From Clavibacter michiganensis subsp. tessellarius (GTDB lineage Bacteria > Actinomycetota > Actinomycetes > Actinomycetales > Microbacteriaceae), in NCBI RefSeq assembly GCF_021922985.1, contig NZ_CP040788.1:2108001-2172000 (forward strand): a stretch of 64,000 bases of DNA, read 5' to 3'. The notes beneath the pieces were generated by a model. It made no database searches. It was given only the letters and a program-made list of their open reading frames with translations, and was not told the origin of the DNA. Of the stretch, positions 53,352-62,250 are shown in pieces. Position numbers and translations under genes: made by a program. How positions within the stretch are numbered: the first letter of the stretch is position 1; each line of letters begins with the position of its first letter.

Positions 53352-54433
53352 CGGTTGCTCCCGAGTGCGGTGAGGGGGTCGGCGTGGGTGACGGTGCGGA
53401 GCGCGACGGCGGCGCCGGCGAGCCCGAGGACGGCCATGACGGCGGCCGGGAGGACGGTGGTGAGCGGGCTGAGCAGGAACGGGATCGTGCCGCTCGCGAG
53501 GGCGCCGAGGCCGGCGACCACGGCGATGCCGACGCCGATCCCGAGCACCAGCACCACGAGGGCCTGCCCGAGCGCGTCCCGGATGAGCGACGCGTCGGAC
53601 GCGCCGAGCGCCTTCAGCACGGCGATGTCGCCGGCGCGCTGCATGGTCCAGACGGTGAAGAAGGCGCCGACCACGAGCGCGGAGACGCCGAACAGCATCG
53701 CGATCATCAAGCCGAGCGACCCGACCTCCGACTTGAAGGTGTCGAGCGCGCCGAGGCTGGTGAGCGCCGGCTGGGCGACGGTGCGGGTGGCGGCCTGGGC
53801 GACGTCCCAGTCGGGGGATCCGGAGACGGCGAGCACGGTCGCGTCGCCGTCGCCGCCGAGCCGCTGGTCGGCCGCGGCCCACGCGGCCGGGGTCAGCGCG
53901 ACGACGGGCGTGTGGCTGTAGGAGGCGTCGCCGCCGATCGACGCGACGCGGTAGTCGGTGCCGGCCACGGTGATCCGGTCGCCGACGGCCGCGTGCAGCG
54001 AATGCGCGGCGGCCGAGGAGAGGCCGACGGCGTCGTCCGCGGCGGGCGCGAGGTCGGTGACCGTCGACCCCGGGGCGCCGTGCGGCACCCCGAACAGCGC
54101 GACCGCGACGGCGGATGCCGCGTCGCCGTCAGCCGTGGCCCGGCCCTGGACGATGCCGACGGGCGTCACGGCCGTGACGCCCGCGGTGCCCCGCCACGCG
54201 GCGACCGCCTGGTCGTCGAGCGACGACTGCGCGAACGACGGCTGGCCGGAGTCCGGCTGCGCGAGCACGAGCCGGTCGCCGGGGAGTCCGAGGACGGCGG
54301 AGACGTCCTGCTCCGCGAGGCCGCCGGTGAGCCCGGCGAGGAACCCCACGAGCAGGGTGATGAGCGCGACGACCGCCCCGATGAGCGCGAACCGGCCCAT
54401 GGCGAATCGGAGGTCTCGACGGGCGACGAACAC
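53348..54433 (-). CDS. ABC exporter permease (FtsX type)
   Basis: 361 residues from GTG 54433, behind GGAAGGA. One N-terminal helix, a large extracellular domain (about 45-230) and three C-terminal helices with the DIAVLKALGASDASLIRD coupling motif define the FtsX/MacB fold. It is the first gene of a two-gene exporter facing away from the histidine kinase. It may remove cell-envelope-active compounds. Confidence 0.87.
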   Translation of the reverse strand: MFVARRDLRFAMGRFALIGAVVALITLLVGFLAGLTGGLAEQDVSAVLGLPGDRLVLAQPDSGQPSFAQSSLDDQAVAAWRGTAGVTAVTPVGIVQGRATADGDAASAVAVALFGVPHGAPGSTVTDLAPAADDAVGLSSAAAHSLHAAVGDRITVAGTDYRVASIGGDASYSHTPVVALTPAAWAAADQRLGGDGDATVLAVSGSPDWDVAQAATRTVAQPALTSLGALDTFKSEVGSLGLMIAMLFGVSALVVGAFFTVWTMQRAGDIAVLKALGASDASLIRDALGQALVVLVLGIGVGIAVVAGLGALASGTIPFLLSPLTTVLPAAVMAVLGLAGAAVALRTVTHADPLTALGSNR

Positions 54434-54513
54434 GGGGGATCCTTCCGGCGCCGGGACCCTCCCTGCCACCGAGACGAGCCTCGCCGTCGGGCCCCGCGCA
54501 TCCATCGGGGAGG

Positions 54514-54535
54514 AGTTCGGTCCTCCGATCGAACT
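54514..54535. promoter_or_regulatory. Inverted repeat AGTTCG-N10-CGAACT
   Basis: A 6-base inverted repeat with a 10-base spacer in the gap between the exporter and the two-component genes. It is a candidate site for the LuxR-type response regulator acting on both promoters. Half-sites are one to two helical turns apart. Confidence 0.4.
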
Positions 54536-54580
54536 TCCGATTGATCCGCTCCCCGCCTCCCGCCCGTAGCCTTCAGGGAA

Positions 54581-55762
54581 ATGGCCGCCCACAGCACCCT
54601 CACCCCCGTCTTCGTCGGACTCCGCACGGGGTTGCACGTGCTCTCCGCGACGCTGCTCACCCTCGTGGTGGTGCGCGTGCTCGTCGTCGAGGGTCCGCGC
54701 ACGCCGGCCGCGCTCGCGCTCTCCGCCGCCTTCGCCGTGCTCTACCTGCTCGGCGCGCGTGTGCAGGCCGCGCGCCCGTCGCGCCGGGTCGCCGCGGGGG
54801 CCGGGTGGATCACCGCGCTCACCGCCGCCTGGATCGCGCTCCTCGTGCTGGAGCCGGATGCGGCCTACCTCGTCTTCCCCCTCTTCTTCCTCTACCTGCA
54901 CGTGCTGCCGCGCGTGGTCGGGCCGGTGGCCGTCGTCGTCGCGACCCTCGTCGCGGTGGTGGCGCTGGGGCTGCACGGCGGGTTCACGGTCGGCGGCGTG
55001 ATCGGGCCGCTCGTCGGCGCGGGCGTCGCGCTCCTCATCGGCCTCGGCTACCGGGCGCTCGCGCGGGAGTCCGCCGAGCGGGAGGAGCTCGTCGCCGAGC
55101 TGATCGCGACGCGCGGCCTCCTCGCCGCCACGGAGCGGGAGCAGGGCGTGCTGACGGAGCGCGCGCGGCTCGCCCGGGAGATCCACGACACGGTCGCGCA
55201 GGGGCTCACGAGCATCCAGATGCTGCTGCACGCGGCGGAGGCGGCGGACGGCGACCGGCCGGGCCTCGAGCACATCCGCCTGGCGCGCGCGACCGCGGCC
55301 GACGGCCTCGCCGACACGCGCCGCTTCATCCGCGAGCTCGCGCCGCCGTCGCTCGACGCCGGGCTGGGCGCCGCGCTCGGCCGCCTCGGCGCGCAGTGGC
55401 GCCGGGAGGGGCTGCGGATCGACGTGTCGGTGCCCGCGTCCGACCCGCCGCTGCCGATGGCCGTGCAGACCGCGCTGCTCCGGATCGCGCAGGGCGCCGT
55501 CGCGAACGTCGCCCAGCACGCCGACGCGCGGTCCGTCGAGATCGGCGTCGCCGTCACGGACGCGCACGCCACGCTCATCGTGCGCGACGACGGCGCGGGC
55601 TTCGACCCGGCGCGCGTCGGCGACGGCACCGGCACGACCGACTCGTTCGGCCTGCGGGCCATGGCGCAGCGGGTGGAGCAGCTCGGCGGGACCCTCGACG
55701 TCGACAGCGCGCCCGGCCGGGGCACCACCATCACCGCGATCCTGGAGGTCGAGCCGTCGTGA
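54581..55762 (+). CDS. Sensor histidine kinase (NarL/LiaS type)
   Basis: 393 residues. Five or six membrane helices (about 10-165) precede a HisKA_3 dimerisation helix, LAREIHDTVAQGLTSIQ with phospho-acceptor His202, and a HATPase domain with NVAQHADAR and DDGAGFDP. It senses an envelope or membrane signal and phosphorylates the response regulator just after it. TAGCCT 8 bases before the ATG suggests a leaderless mRNA. It is divergent from the ABC exporter, the usual place for a detoxification sensor. Confidence 0.9.
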   Translation: MAAHSTLTPVFVGLRTGLHVLSATLLTLVVVRVLVVEGPRTPAALALSAAFAVLYLLGARVQAARPSRRVAAGAGWITALTAAWIALLVLEPDAAYLVFPLFFLYLHVLPRVVGPVAVVVATLVAVVALGLHGGFTVGGVIGPLVGAGVALLIGLGYRALARESAEREELVAELIATRGLLAATEREQGVLTERARLAREIHDTVAQGLTSIQMLLHAAEAADGDRPGLEHIRLARATAADGLADTRRFIRELAPPSLDAGLGAALGRLGAQWRREGLRIDVSVPASDPPLPMAVQTALLRIAQGAVANVAQHADARSVEIGVAVTDAHATLIVRDDGAGFDPARVGDGTGTTDSFGLRAMAQRVEQLGGTLDVDSAPGRGTTITAILEVEPS

Positions 55763-56379
55763 TCCGCATCGTCATCGCCGACGACCACCCCGTCGTCCGC
55801 GCCGGCCTCCACGCCGTGCTCGACGTCGTCGACGACATCGACGTGGTCGGCGAGGCGGCCACGCCCGACGAGGCCGTGGAGCTCGCCGCGTCGCTCGTGC
55901 CCGACCTCGTGCTGATGGACCTCCGCTTCGGCCAGGAGCGCACGGGCGCCGACGCGACCCGGCAGATCCGCGCGGTCGAGGCGGCCCCCTACGTGCTCGT
56001 GCTCACCAACTACGACAGCGACGGCGACATCCTCGGCGCGGTCGAGGCGGGCGCCAGCGGCTACCTCCTCAAGGACGCGCCGCCGGCCGAGCTGCTCGCC
56101 GCAGTGCGCGCGGCCGCGGCCGGCGAGAGCGCCCTGGCGCCCGCGGTCGCGAGCCGCCTCCTCGCCCGGATGCGCGCCCCGCGCGTGAGCCTGTCGTCGC
56201 GCGAGATCGAGGTGCTCCGGCTGGTCGCCGACGGTGCCTCCAACACCGAGGTGGGCGCGCGCCTGCACATCACCGACGCCACTGTGAAGTCGCACCTCGT
56301 GCACGTGTTCTCGAAGCTCGGCGTGAGCTCGCGGACGGCGGCGGTCGCGGCGGCGCGGGAGATCGGGATCCTGCGCTGA
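55759..56379 (+). CDS. LuxR-type response regulator
   Basis: 206 residues from GTG 55759 (GTGA overlap). The receiver domain has IADDHPVVR and Asp54 in LMDLRFG; the LuxR helix-turn-helix is LSSREIEVLRLVADGASNTEV (about 145-165; motif ends given) with THITDATVKSHL-like sequence (seen as LHITDATVKSHL). It pairs with the kinase and probably controls the divergent exporter through the nearby inverted repeat. Confidence 0.92.
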   Translation: MIRIVIADDHPVVRAGLHAVLDVVDDIDVVGEAATPDEAVELAASLVPDLVLMDLRFGQERTGADATRQIRAVEAAPYVLVLTNYDSDGDILGAVEAGASGYLLKDAPPAELLAAVRAAAAGESALAPAVASRLLARMRAPRVSLSSREIEVLRLVADGASNTEVGARLHITDATVKSHLVHVFSKLGVSSRTAAVAAAREIGILR

Positions 56380-56468
56380 GGGCGGATCCGCGGGGCCGGC
56401 CGGCGGATCGGGGACGCGCACCCGAGATGCACGCCCGGGATGCCCCCGATGGGACGCCCCGGGAACGA

Positions 56469-56498
56469 CGAAGGGCCCCGGTCTCCCGGGGCCCTTCG
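56469..56498 (+). terminator. Terminator after the two-component genes
   Basis: A perfect 13-base stem (56469-56481 with 56486-56498) around a 4-base loop. It can also end transcripts of the convergent tRNA gene. Confidence 0.8.
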
Positions 56499-56539
56499 CG
56501 CGGATCGGGCTGCGCGCGAGGCGCGGTGCCGGATCCATC

Positions 56540-56629
56540 TGGCGGTGGCGGTGGGATTTGAACCCACGGTGGAGTCTCCCCCACACACGCTTTCGAGGCG
56601 TGCTCCTTAGGCCGCTCGGACACGCCACC
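56540..56629 (-). tRNA. tRNA-Ser(CGA)
   Basis: The acceptor arms GGTGGCG and CGCCACC pair, followed by discriminator G and an encoded CCA (56540-56542). The anticodon loop CTCGAAA gives anticodon CGA (56593-56595), which reads UCG. The T-arm GGGTTCAAATCCC is standard, and a long variable arm confirms the serine class. Confidence 0.95.
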
Positions 56630-56756
56630 GGGATCGAGTGTAGTACAGGGCCGGGCGGGAGCCGCACGGGTGGCGGCGGGCGGATCGGCGACGGCCGGCG
56701 AGGAGCCGGGCACCCGGCACCCGCGCCACCCGCCCCGGCGGATCAGCGCGCGACCG

Positions 56757-57341
56757 TCAGCGCGCGACCGACAGCGCCCGCACCGACACGGGCACCTCGA
56801 CGCGCACCGGCGCCGCCGCGAGCCGGGCCGCCGCGCACGGCACGACCACCGGCGCCGCCGCGTCGACCACGCGGATCCCGCGCACCTCGACCGCGCCGGG
56901 CACGGGGACGACGACCAGGTCGCCCGCGACCACGTCGGCGGGCAGGCGCACGGCCGCGCCGCCGATCTCCGCGGGGCGGGCAGCGGCGGTCGACGCCCGG
57001 CCGATCAGCCGCGCCTCCTCCCACGTGCAGGCGAGGCCGGCGATGTCCGCGTCGACGAGCATCGCGCGCGGGGCGTCGTCGGTGGCGGGCGCGACCGCGA
57101 GGATCCGCAGCACGAGCGCCGAGGTGCGCGCGGTCGCGGAGGCGCGCCGGCTGCTGCCCGGCTCGACCGCGGCGGCGGTCACCGTGCAGGCGGTCCCCCG
57201 CTCCGCGGCGAGCGCGACGAGGGAGACGTCGCCGACCCGCAGGTCGGTCGTGGTGGCGCTGGTGCCGACGGGCCAGAGGGCGGCGGCGAGCGGATCCGGG
57301 ATGCTGCGGCGGAGCGACGGGAGGATCGCGGTGAGGGTCAT
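56757..57341 (-). CDS. Conserved protein of unknown function
   Basis: 194 residues. It looks beta-rich: short Val/Ala strands alternate with Asp/Gly turns (DLRVGDVSLVALAAERG, DLVVVPVPGAVEVRG), and there are no membrane helices. No family was recognised. The start is ATG 57341 without a clear ribosome site. The last 14 bases of the frame region, TCAGCGCGCGACCG, are repeated directly just past the stop (56743-56756 and 56757-56770). Confidence 0.65.
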   Translation of the reverse strand: MTLTAILPSLRRSIPDPLAAALWPVGTSATTTDLRVGDVSLVALAAERGTACTVTAAAVEPGSSRRASATARTSALVLRILAVAPATDDAPRAMLVDADIAGLACTWEEARLIGRASTAAARPAEIGGAAVRLPADVVAGDLVVVPVPGAVEVRGIRVVDAAAPVVVPCAAARLAAAPVRVEVPVSVRALSVAR

Positions 57342-57525
57342 GGCAGCAGGTCTACCCCCGCCGTCGGCGGCGCGAGCCCGCCCTCACGGAAGCCGTGCGC
57401 CGGGAGCCCCGACCCTCACGGGATCCGCACGACGCGGGCGGCCGCGCGCCGCGACCCGCGAGCGGGCATGCTCGAGGGGACCCGTCCGCCCCGCCTGCCC
57501 CGTCCGCCCCGTCCGAAGGAGACCC

Positions 57526-58167
57526 GTGCCCGAGAACCGCGACCCCGCCATTCACTGGCTCCTCTTCGACATCGGCGGCGTGCTCATCACGCGGCCGGAC
57601 GACATCGGGGCCATCAGCCGCGCGCTCGATCCCGATGCGCCCGGTGGCGAGGAGGCCGAAGCCCGCGTCCGCGACGCGTTCGACGCGCACCGCGAGCAGT
57701 ACGACCGCGGCGGCAGCGCGCGGGAGTTCTGGGAGGCCGTCGCCCGCGACCTCGACCTGCCCACGCCCGGCGAGGACGACCTCGCGGAGCTCGTCGCGAT
57801 CGAGCAGCGCCGCTGGGGAGCGCCGGACGACGAGACGCTCGCCGCCCTGGACCGCGCCGTCGCTGCCGGCTACCGTCTCGCCGTGCTGAGCAACGCGCCG
57901 CACGAGCTCGCCGACGTGCTCGAGGACCGCGACGGCTGGGGCGCGCGCTTCGACCACGTCATGACGAGCGCCCGGATCGGCATGGCCAAGCCCGACGCGG
58001 ACGTGTGGCCGCTCGCCGCGGAGCGCCTCGGGAGCCCGGCCGAGCGGATCCTCTTCGTCGACGACAAGCCCGACAACGTGGAGGCCGCCCGCCGCGCGGG
58101 ATTCCACGCGCACGTGTGGGAGGGGCTGGGCACGCTCGACCGGATCCTCGCCGGCGAGCTCGCCTGA
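57526..58167 (+). CDS. HAD family phosphatase
   Basis: 213 residues from GTG 57526, behind AAGGAG. Motif I is DIGGVLI: the nucleophile Asp is present and the second acid is replaced by Gly, as in YihX-like HAD members. AVLSNAPHE gives motif II, KPDADVW motif III, and FVDDKPDN motif IV. It removes phosphate from a small metabolite. A run of GAGCCC-like hexamers follows the stop. Confidence 0.87.
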   Translation: MPENRDPAIHWLLFDIGGVLITRPDDIGAISRALDPDAPGGEEAEARVRDAFDAHREQYDRGGSAREFWEAVARDLDLPTPGEDDLAELVAIEQRRWGAPDDETLAALDRAVAAGYRLAVLSNAPHELADVLEDRDGWGARFDHVMTSARIGMAKPDADVWPLAAERLGSPAERILFVDDKPDNVEAARRAGFHAHVWEGLGTLDRILAGELA

Positions 58168-58243
58168 CGCCCGGGCTTCCGAGGACGCTGCCCGAGCCCG
58201 AGCCCGAGCCCGACGGCCGCGCGGCCGGACGCCCGACGGACCG

Positions 58244-58969
58244 CTAGCGCGCGCTCGCCCGGAGCGTCACGCGCCCCTCCACGATGCCCGCCGCGACCGC
58301 CGGCATCGCCGTGCTCGTGCTGCGGGCCTCGTTGCGGATCAGCCGGAACGCCTCATCCATGTCCACGCCGAGCGTGTGGGAGATGACGCCCTTGGCCTGC
58401 TCGATGAGCACCCGGCTGTCGAGCGCGTGGCGGAGCTGGTCGTGCACGACGCTGCTGTCGCGGATCGTCCGCTCCTGCAGCACGCTGATGGTCGCGACGT
58501 CGGCGAGCGCCTGCGCGGCCGTCGCGTCGGCCTCGTTGAGCACGCCCTCGTGCTCGCGGAAGAGGTTGAGCGAGCCGATGATCTGCCCGCGCAGCCGCAG
58601 CGGGATCGCGTGCACCGACACGTACCCGGCACCCGCGGCCTGCGCCGAGAAGGCCGGCCAGCGATCGGCGATCTCGCGCACGTCGGACACGGACACGACC
58701 CGGCCGGTGCTCACGGCCTCGACGCACGGGCCCTCGCCGACCTCGAGCTGCATCAGGCCGACCAGCCGGCTCTTCTCGCTGGTGGACGCGACGACCTCGA
58801 GGTGCTCCGCGTCCGGCCCGATGATGATGCCGGCGGCGCCGGCGTCGAACAGGAGCGTCACCTGGTCGACGAGCGTCTGCAGCAGGTCGAGGACGTCGAA
58901 GTCGCCGACGAGCGAGTCGGCGAGGCTTACGAAGGTGTGGACGAGCTGCGCTTCCCGGGTATCCGGCAT
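58244..58969 (-). CDS. GAF-ANTAR regulator
   Basis: 241 residues. A GAF sensor domain (about 20-165) has the core VGEGPCVEAVSTGRVV and the strand GQIIGSLNLF. An ANTAR domain (about 175-235) has LIEQAKGVISHTLGVDMDEAF, the RNA-binding signature. ANTAR proteins act by binding paired hairpins in nascent mRNA to prevent termination. A second GAF-ANTAR gene lies 49 bases upstream on the same strand. The signal is unknown. Confidence 0.88.
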   Translation of the reverse strand: MPDTREAQLVHTFVSLADSLVGDFDVLDLLQTLVDQVTLLFDAGAAGIIIGPDAEHLEVVASTSEKSRLVGLMQLEVGEGPCVEAVSTGRVVSVSDVREIADRWPAFSAQAAGAGYVSVHAIPLRLRGQIIGSLNLFREHEGVLNEADATAAQALADVATISVLQERTIRDSSVVHDQLRHALDSRVLIEQAKGVISHTLGVDMDEAFRLIRNEARSTSTAMPAVAAGIVEGRVTLRASAR

Positions 58970-59018
58970 CGTCGTGGTTCCTCTGGGTCGATCGGGCGGT
59001 CGGTGGTGGTGGTGCGGG

Positions 59019-59732
59019 TCAGCGGTCGGGGCTGAAGTCGAGCGTCCGGCCCACGACGTCCTCGGCGACGTCGCGGAGGGAGCGGCCGGTGGCGAAGGCA
59101 TGGCCGCGGAGGACGAGGAGCGCGTCGGTCGGCCGGATCCCCATCTGCGCGACCACCATCCCGGTGGCCTGGTGCACCTCGCGGCGCGAGTACCGGCCTC
59201 CCCAGGTTCCAGTGTCCTCCTGCGAGCCCTCGACGGCCAGGAGAGCGCGGCGGAGGACCTGGCGGGCGACGATCCGGGACAGGGTCGTGGCGTCGGCCAC
59301 CTCCCGGTCGGAGATGTCGCGTGCGGTGCGGGAGTAGAGGTCCACCGCGCCGAGGCGGAGGCCCGCGACCGTGAGCGGGAAGGCGAAGACGGCTCCGAGC
59401 CCGGTCTCGTGCATGGCCTGGCGGGCGAGCGGCCAGGTCACGTCGCCGGAGCCCTGCAGGTCGGGCTCGAGCACGGGACGGCGCGTGCTCAGCGCCTCCC
59501 AGCAGGGTCCCTCGCCCAGGTCGAGCTGGATCTCGTCGAGCCGGGCGGCGCGCTCGTCGGACGCGCAGACGGTCTCGCTGCCGAGCGGGTCGCCGAGGGT
59601 GGAGACGGCGGCGCCGCTCACCCCGAGGGCGGCGACGAGGGGCGCGCAGAGATCCGCACCCGCGGCCGTCGCCTGCTCGAGCGCCTGGGCCGCGTCGGCC
59701 ACGAGCGCGCGACTAGGCACGAGCCGCCGCAC
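59019..59732 (-). CDS. GAF-ANTAR regulator, second copy
   Basis: 237 residues from GTG 59732 (a GTG at 59720 is possible; neither has a ribosome site). The GAF core [18 protein letters not shown] matches its neighbour. The ANTAR part is [22 protein letters not shown], with a Thr where the usual Ala/Lys pair stands, so RNA binding could be altered. It is probably co-transcribed with the gene after it. Confidence 0.85.
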   Translation of the reverse strand: MRRLVPSRALVADAAQALEQATAAGADLCAPLVAALGVSGAAVSTLGDPLGSETVCASDERAARLDEIQLDLGEGPCWEALSTRRPVLEPDLQGSGDVTWPLARQAMHETGLGAVFAFPLTVAGLRLGAVDLYSRTARDISDREVADATTLSRIVARQVLRRALLAVEGSQEDTGTWGGRYSRREVHQATGMVVAQMGIRPTDALLVLRGHAFATGRSLRDVAEDVVGRTLDFSPDR

Positions 59733-59935
59733 GAGGGGGGATGACAGTGATCACGATTGCCTCCAAGGCCCGTCGGGTCCGCGTGGTGGGACGCGGGGCG
59801 CAGGGACTGGGTACCGACCGCAGGGGGAGCATACCGTCGCGGGCGTCCCCGCCGGGGGCCGGGCGGGGGCCGGGCCGGGCCGGTGGTCGCCGCCCGTGGT
59901 CGCCTGCGGCGCGGGGGCCGCGGAGAATGGATCCC

Positions 59936-60658
59936 ATGACGCGTCCCGACGAGCCCTCCGCCCCTGCCGACGTCGACGGGTCGGAGGCGGCGCGAGCCGT
60001 CACCGTCGGGATCCTCGGCGCCGGCAAGGTCGGCACCGTGCTCGCCCGCCGCGCGATCGCCGCCGGGCACCCCGTGCTCATCTCCGGATCCGGCGACCCG
60101 TCGCGCATCGCCCTCATCGTCGACGTGCTCGCGCCCGGCGCCGTCGCCACCACCTCGGCCGACGCGGCCGCGCGCGCCGACGTCGTGATCCTCGCGCTCC
60201 CCCTCGGCAAGCTGCCCTCGGTGCCCGCCGCCGAGCTCCGCGGGAAGCTCGTGGTCGACGCCATGAACTACTGGTGGGAGGTCGACGGCCACCGCGACGA
60301 CCTCGCGAACCCGGCCTCCTCCACGAGCGAGCTGGTGCGGGACCACCTCCCCGACTCGACGATCGTCAAGGCCTTCAACCACATGGGGTACCACGACCTC
60401 GACGAGGGGCCCCGACCCGCGGGCGCTCCCGGCCGCAAGGGCATCGCGGTCGCGGGCGACGACGACCGGGCGCGCGCCACGGTCGCGGCCCTCGTGGACG
60501 CGTTCGGCTTCGACCCCGTGGACATCGGCCCCCTCAGCGCCGGCCGCGTGCTCGAGCCCGGCCGCTCGCTCTTCGGCGTGAACGTCGAGGCGGACGAGAT
60601 CCGCCGCCTGGTCGCGCTCGAGTCGGCGGACGCGCGCGCCGACACCGCCTCCGAGTAG
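59936..60658 (+). CDS. NADPH:F420-type oxidoreductase-like protein
   Basis: 240 residues. The Rossmann motif [17 protein letters not shown] (about 22-38) and the family strand [11 protein letters not shown], then [13 protein letters not shown] and [11 protein letters not shown], put it in the NADP/F420-dependent reductase family (NpdG/ProC-like fold). Coenzyme and substrate cannot be fixed from sequence. The ATG at 59936 has GGAG ahead; an in-frame ATG at 59927 is an alternative. Confidence 0.82.
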   Translation: MTRPDEPSAPADVDGSEAARAVTVGILGAGKVGTVLARRAIAAGHPVLISGSGDPSRIALIVDVLAPGAVATTSADAAARADVVILALPLGKLPSVPAAELRGKLVVDAMNYWWEVDGHRDDLANPASSTSELVRDHLPDSTIVKAFNHMGYHDLDEGPRPAGAPGRKGIAVAGDDDRARATVAALVDAFGFDPVDIGPLSAGRVLEPGRSLFGVNVEADEIRRLVALESADARADTASE

Positions 60659-60668
60659 CCGGCGCCCG

Positions 60669-61469
60669 GTGGACATCGGCGGCTCCCTCGGCGAGATCAC
60701 CCTCCAGGTCGCGCTGCTCATGCTGCTCGCGGCGCTCGCGGCCGGCTGGATCGACGCGGTCGTGGGCGGCGGCGGCCTGCTGCAGCTGCCGGCGCTGCTG
60801 CTCGTGCCGGGGATCACGCCGGTGGAGGCGCTCGCGACCAACAAGCTCGCGTCGCTCTTCGGCACGACGACGAGCGCGGTCACCTGGTACCGGCGGACGC
60901 ATCCGGACCTCCGCACCGCGCTGCCGATGGCGGCCGTCGCGCTGGCCGGCTCCTACGGGGGCGCGAGCCTCGCGGCGCTGCTGCCCGCGTCGGTGTTCAA
61001 GCCGCTCGTGGTGGTGGCGCTGGTCATCGTGGCCGTCGTGACGATCGCCCGCCCGCGGCTCGGCGACGTCGCGGCCCTCCGCCACACCGGCCGGAAGCAC
61101 CACGGGATCGCGGCGCTGCTCGGCGTCGTGATCGGCTTCTACGACGGCCTCATCGGGCCCGGCACGGGCACGTTCCTGATCATCGCGCTCATCACCGCCC
61201 TCGGCTACGACTTCGTGCTCGCGAGCGCCAAGGCGAAGATCGTCAACGTCGCGACGAACCTCGGCGCCCTCGCCTTCTTCATCCCGCAGGGCCACGTGCT
61301 CTGGGCGCTCGCGCTCGGCATGGGCGTGGCGAACATGCTCGGCGGCTACGCGGGATCCCGGATGGCGGTCGCGCGCGGCAGCCGCTTCATCCGCGTCGCG
61401 TTCATCGTGGTGGTCGCGGTGCTCATCGTGAAGGTGGGGTCGGACGTGGTGGCGGAGTGGGGCGCGTGA
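60669..61469 (+). CDS. TauE/SafE family transporter
   Basis: 266 residues, eight membrane helices. WIDAVVGGGGLLQLPALLL near residue 25 and FYDGLIGPGTGTFL near 160 are the two internal repeats of the family. It exports or imports sulfonate, sulfite or organic anions. GTG 60669 lies 10 bases after the preceding stop, so it is probably in the same operon. Confidence 0.9.
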   Translation: MDIGGSLGEITLQVALLMLLAALAAGWIDAVVGGGGLLQLPALLLVPGITPVEALATNKLASLFGTTTSAVTWYRRTHPDLRTALPMAAVALAGSYGGASLAALLPASVFKPLVVVALVIVAVVTIARPRLGDVAALRHTGRKHHGIAALLGVVIGFYDGLIGPGTGTFLIIALITALGYDFVLASAKAKIVNVATNLGALAFFIPQGHVLWALALGMGVANMLGGYAGSRMAVARGSRFIRVAFIVVVAVLIVKVGSDVVAEWGA

Positions 61470-61530
61470 TCGATCGATCGCCTCCGCGTCGACCCTGGTG
61501 CCACGGTCCGGCCGCTGCCAGGCTCCCCGC

Positions 61531-62055
61531 ATGCCCATCCTCCCGAAGGACCGCGACCCCGCCCTCATCACCGTGCGCCGCGGCGGCACGCTGACCGACG
61601 ACGACCACCGGCTGCTCGCGACGTGGGCCATCGCGTGCGCGGAGCACGTGCTGCCGCTGTTCGAGGCGGAGCGGCCGGGCGACCCGATCCTCCGCGCGAC
61701 GCTCGAGGTCGCGCGCGGCTGGGTGCGCGGCGAGGTGCCCATGAAGGAGGCGCACCAGCAGTCGTTCCGCGCGAACGCGGCCGCGAAGGGGCTGCCGGAT
61801 CCGGCCCGCTTCGCCGCGCTCGCGGCCGGCCAGGCCGTCGCGGTCGCGCACGTCGCGGCGCACGACCTGGGTGCGGCCGCCTACGCGATCCGCGCGGCGA
61901 GCGCCGCCGTTGCACCGGCCGAGCAGGACACCGCCCGCGACGCCGAGCGCACCTGGCAGCGCGAGCGGATCCCGGCCCACCTCCGCGACGCCGTCCTCGC
62001 CGACCAGCGCGGCCGCAGCTCGATCTGCTGGGGCGCGTTCGACGACCTCGTCTGA
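61531..62055 (+). CDS. Putative immunity protein (Imm5-like)
   Basis: 174 residues, all-helical, Ala-rich. Conserved-looking stretches are DDHRLLATWAIACAEHVLPLF, RAANAAAK-like sequence, and AAQAVAVAHVAAHDLGAAAYA (each a helix; the last seen as GQAVAVAHVAAHDLGAAAYA). This pattern is found in proteins named putative immunity protein (Imm5-like). No toxin gene is near, so it is an orphan or has another role. There is no ribosome site, and CAGGCT 6 bases before the ATG hints at a leaderless mRNA. Confidence 0.6.
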   Translation: MPILPKDRDPALITVRRGGTLTDDDHRLLATWAIACAEHVLPLFEAERPGDPILRATLEVARGWVRGEVPMKEAHQQSFRANAAAKGLPDPARFAALAAGQAVAVAHVAAHDLGAAAYAIRAASAAVAPAEQDTARDAERTWQRERIPAHLRDAVLADQRGRSSICWGAFDDLV

Positions 62056-62191
62056 CGCCGGATCCGTCCGCGCAGGTGGACTCCGTCCGCGGCGGGCATA
62101 CAGGATCGGAACACGACGAGGCGATCCGGGGCCGCCGGATGTCGAGGTGATGAACATGACGGCCGAGCCGGGAGGCGCCGGGCGCCCGGGG

Positions 62192-62234
62192 TAGATTCCG
62201 GGACCAGCTGGACGCCCCCGTTTCGGGGGCGTCC
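62192..62234 (+). promoter_or_regulatory. -10 box and 5' leader hairpin of the M23 gene
   Basis: TAGATT (62192-62197) is a good -10 box. The hairpin GGACGCCCCCG-TTT-CGGGGGCGTCC (62210-62234) follows 12 bases later and would lie at the very 5' end of the mRNA. It could be an attenuator, a stability element, or the terminator of the gene before. Confidence 0.5.
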
Positions 62235-62250
62235 CCTCGTCGGCACAGTC

